Position numbers and translations under genes: made by a program. From NCBI GenBank assembly GCA_963798855.1, contig CAWCUU010000005.1, positions 1-22,796 of the forward strand: 22,796 bases of DNA, given 5' to 3'. The notes under the pieces were generated by a model. The model did not search any database. It was not told the origin of the DNA and saw nothing but the letters and a program-made list of their open reading frames with translations. This DNA is from CAWCUU01 sp963798855. Lineage in GTDB: Bacteria > Gemmatimonadota > Gemmatimonadetes > Longimicrobiales > RSA9. Of the stretch, positions 22,745 to 22,796 are shown one piece after another. The first letter of the stretch is position 1; each line of letters opens with the position of its first letter.

Positions 22745-22796
22745 GATGGTGTGGAGGATCGAGCAGCCCGGCTACGTCTTCCGCGCGTATCGGATC
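22745..22796 (+). pseudogene. Arylsulfotransferase-like gene, C-terminal relic (unit C, cut by window end)
   Basis: The last 50 bases encode VWRIEQPGYVFRAYRI and match residues 436-451 of the protein at 12739-14115 almost exactly. They are joined directly to the third-Ig-domain sequence of the preceding pseudogene. A deletion of about 1.6 kb has thus removed the cupredoxin domain and nearly all of the arylsulfotransferase-like gene. The relic continues beyond the window. Confidence 0.75.

Noticed and set aside
1..22796. CRISPR arrays, defence systems, retrons or prophage structural genes
   Set aside because: No regularly spaced repeats, nucleases, reverse transcriptases or phage proteins are visible. 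The repeated sequences are explained by gene duplication, the IS ends and the SARP boxes.

Overview
The window is GC-rich DNA from a free-living bacterium, most likely of the Gemmatimonadota/Acidobacteriota sphere. That assignment is an inference. It rests on an orphan ADOP-type permease paired with a PadR regulator, SARP/BTAD regulators fused to TolB-like and TPR domains, and many Ig-like or beta-propeller lipoproteins. No marker gene fixes the taxonomy.

Left part (1-9.9 kb): tRNA-Ser(UGA), a DUF71/Dph6-like ATP-pyrophosphatase, a decayed kup relic, a padR-ADOP operon, and a bioY gene split by a 1,532-bp ISNCY/IS1202-like element with a perfect 16-bp target duplication. Next come a coiled-coil gene fused in frame to a second, truncated DUF71 copy, a cardiolipin-synthase-like phospholipase D protein and a second kup relic. 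The stretch ends with a 52-bp copy of the tRNA-Ser 3' half, an attL/attR-like arrangement bounding about 9.6 kb without a visible integrase.

Right part (10.1-22.8 kb): three related units in different states of decay. The reconstructed ancestral unit is a divergent pair. On one side is a membrane-anchored SARP regulator (winged helix, BTAD, one TM segment, TolB-like domain, TPRs). On the other is a lipoprotein operon: a TolB-like beta-propeller, an Ig-like/cupredoxin protein and an arylsulfotransferase-like protein. Between them sits a control region with three heptamers spaced 11 bp apart and back-to-back promoters. Unit A (10.1-14.1 kb) keeps the Ig-cupredoxin and arylsulfotransferase-like genes, but its propeller gene is frameshifted and its SARP is reduced to a scar. 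Unit B (14.2-16.2 kb) has a SARP that lost its BTAD domain and is split into two ORFs overlapping by ATGA; no lipoprotein operon follows it. Unit C (18.4 kb to the end) has an intact SARP and an intact propeller gene, but its Ig-cupredoxin and arylsulfotransferase-like genes are collapsed. Between B and C lies the only intact kup potassium transporter.

Together the units hold one intact copy of each component. I propose that the SARP senses an envelope cue through its extracytoplasmic TolB/TPR part, activates the lipoprotein operon and may repress itself. The function of the exported proteins is not known.
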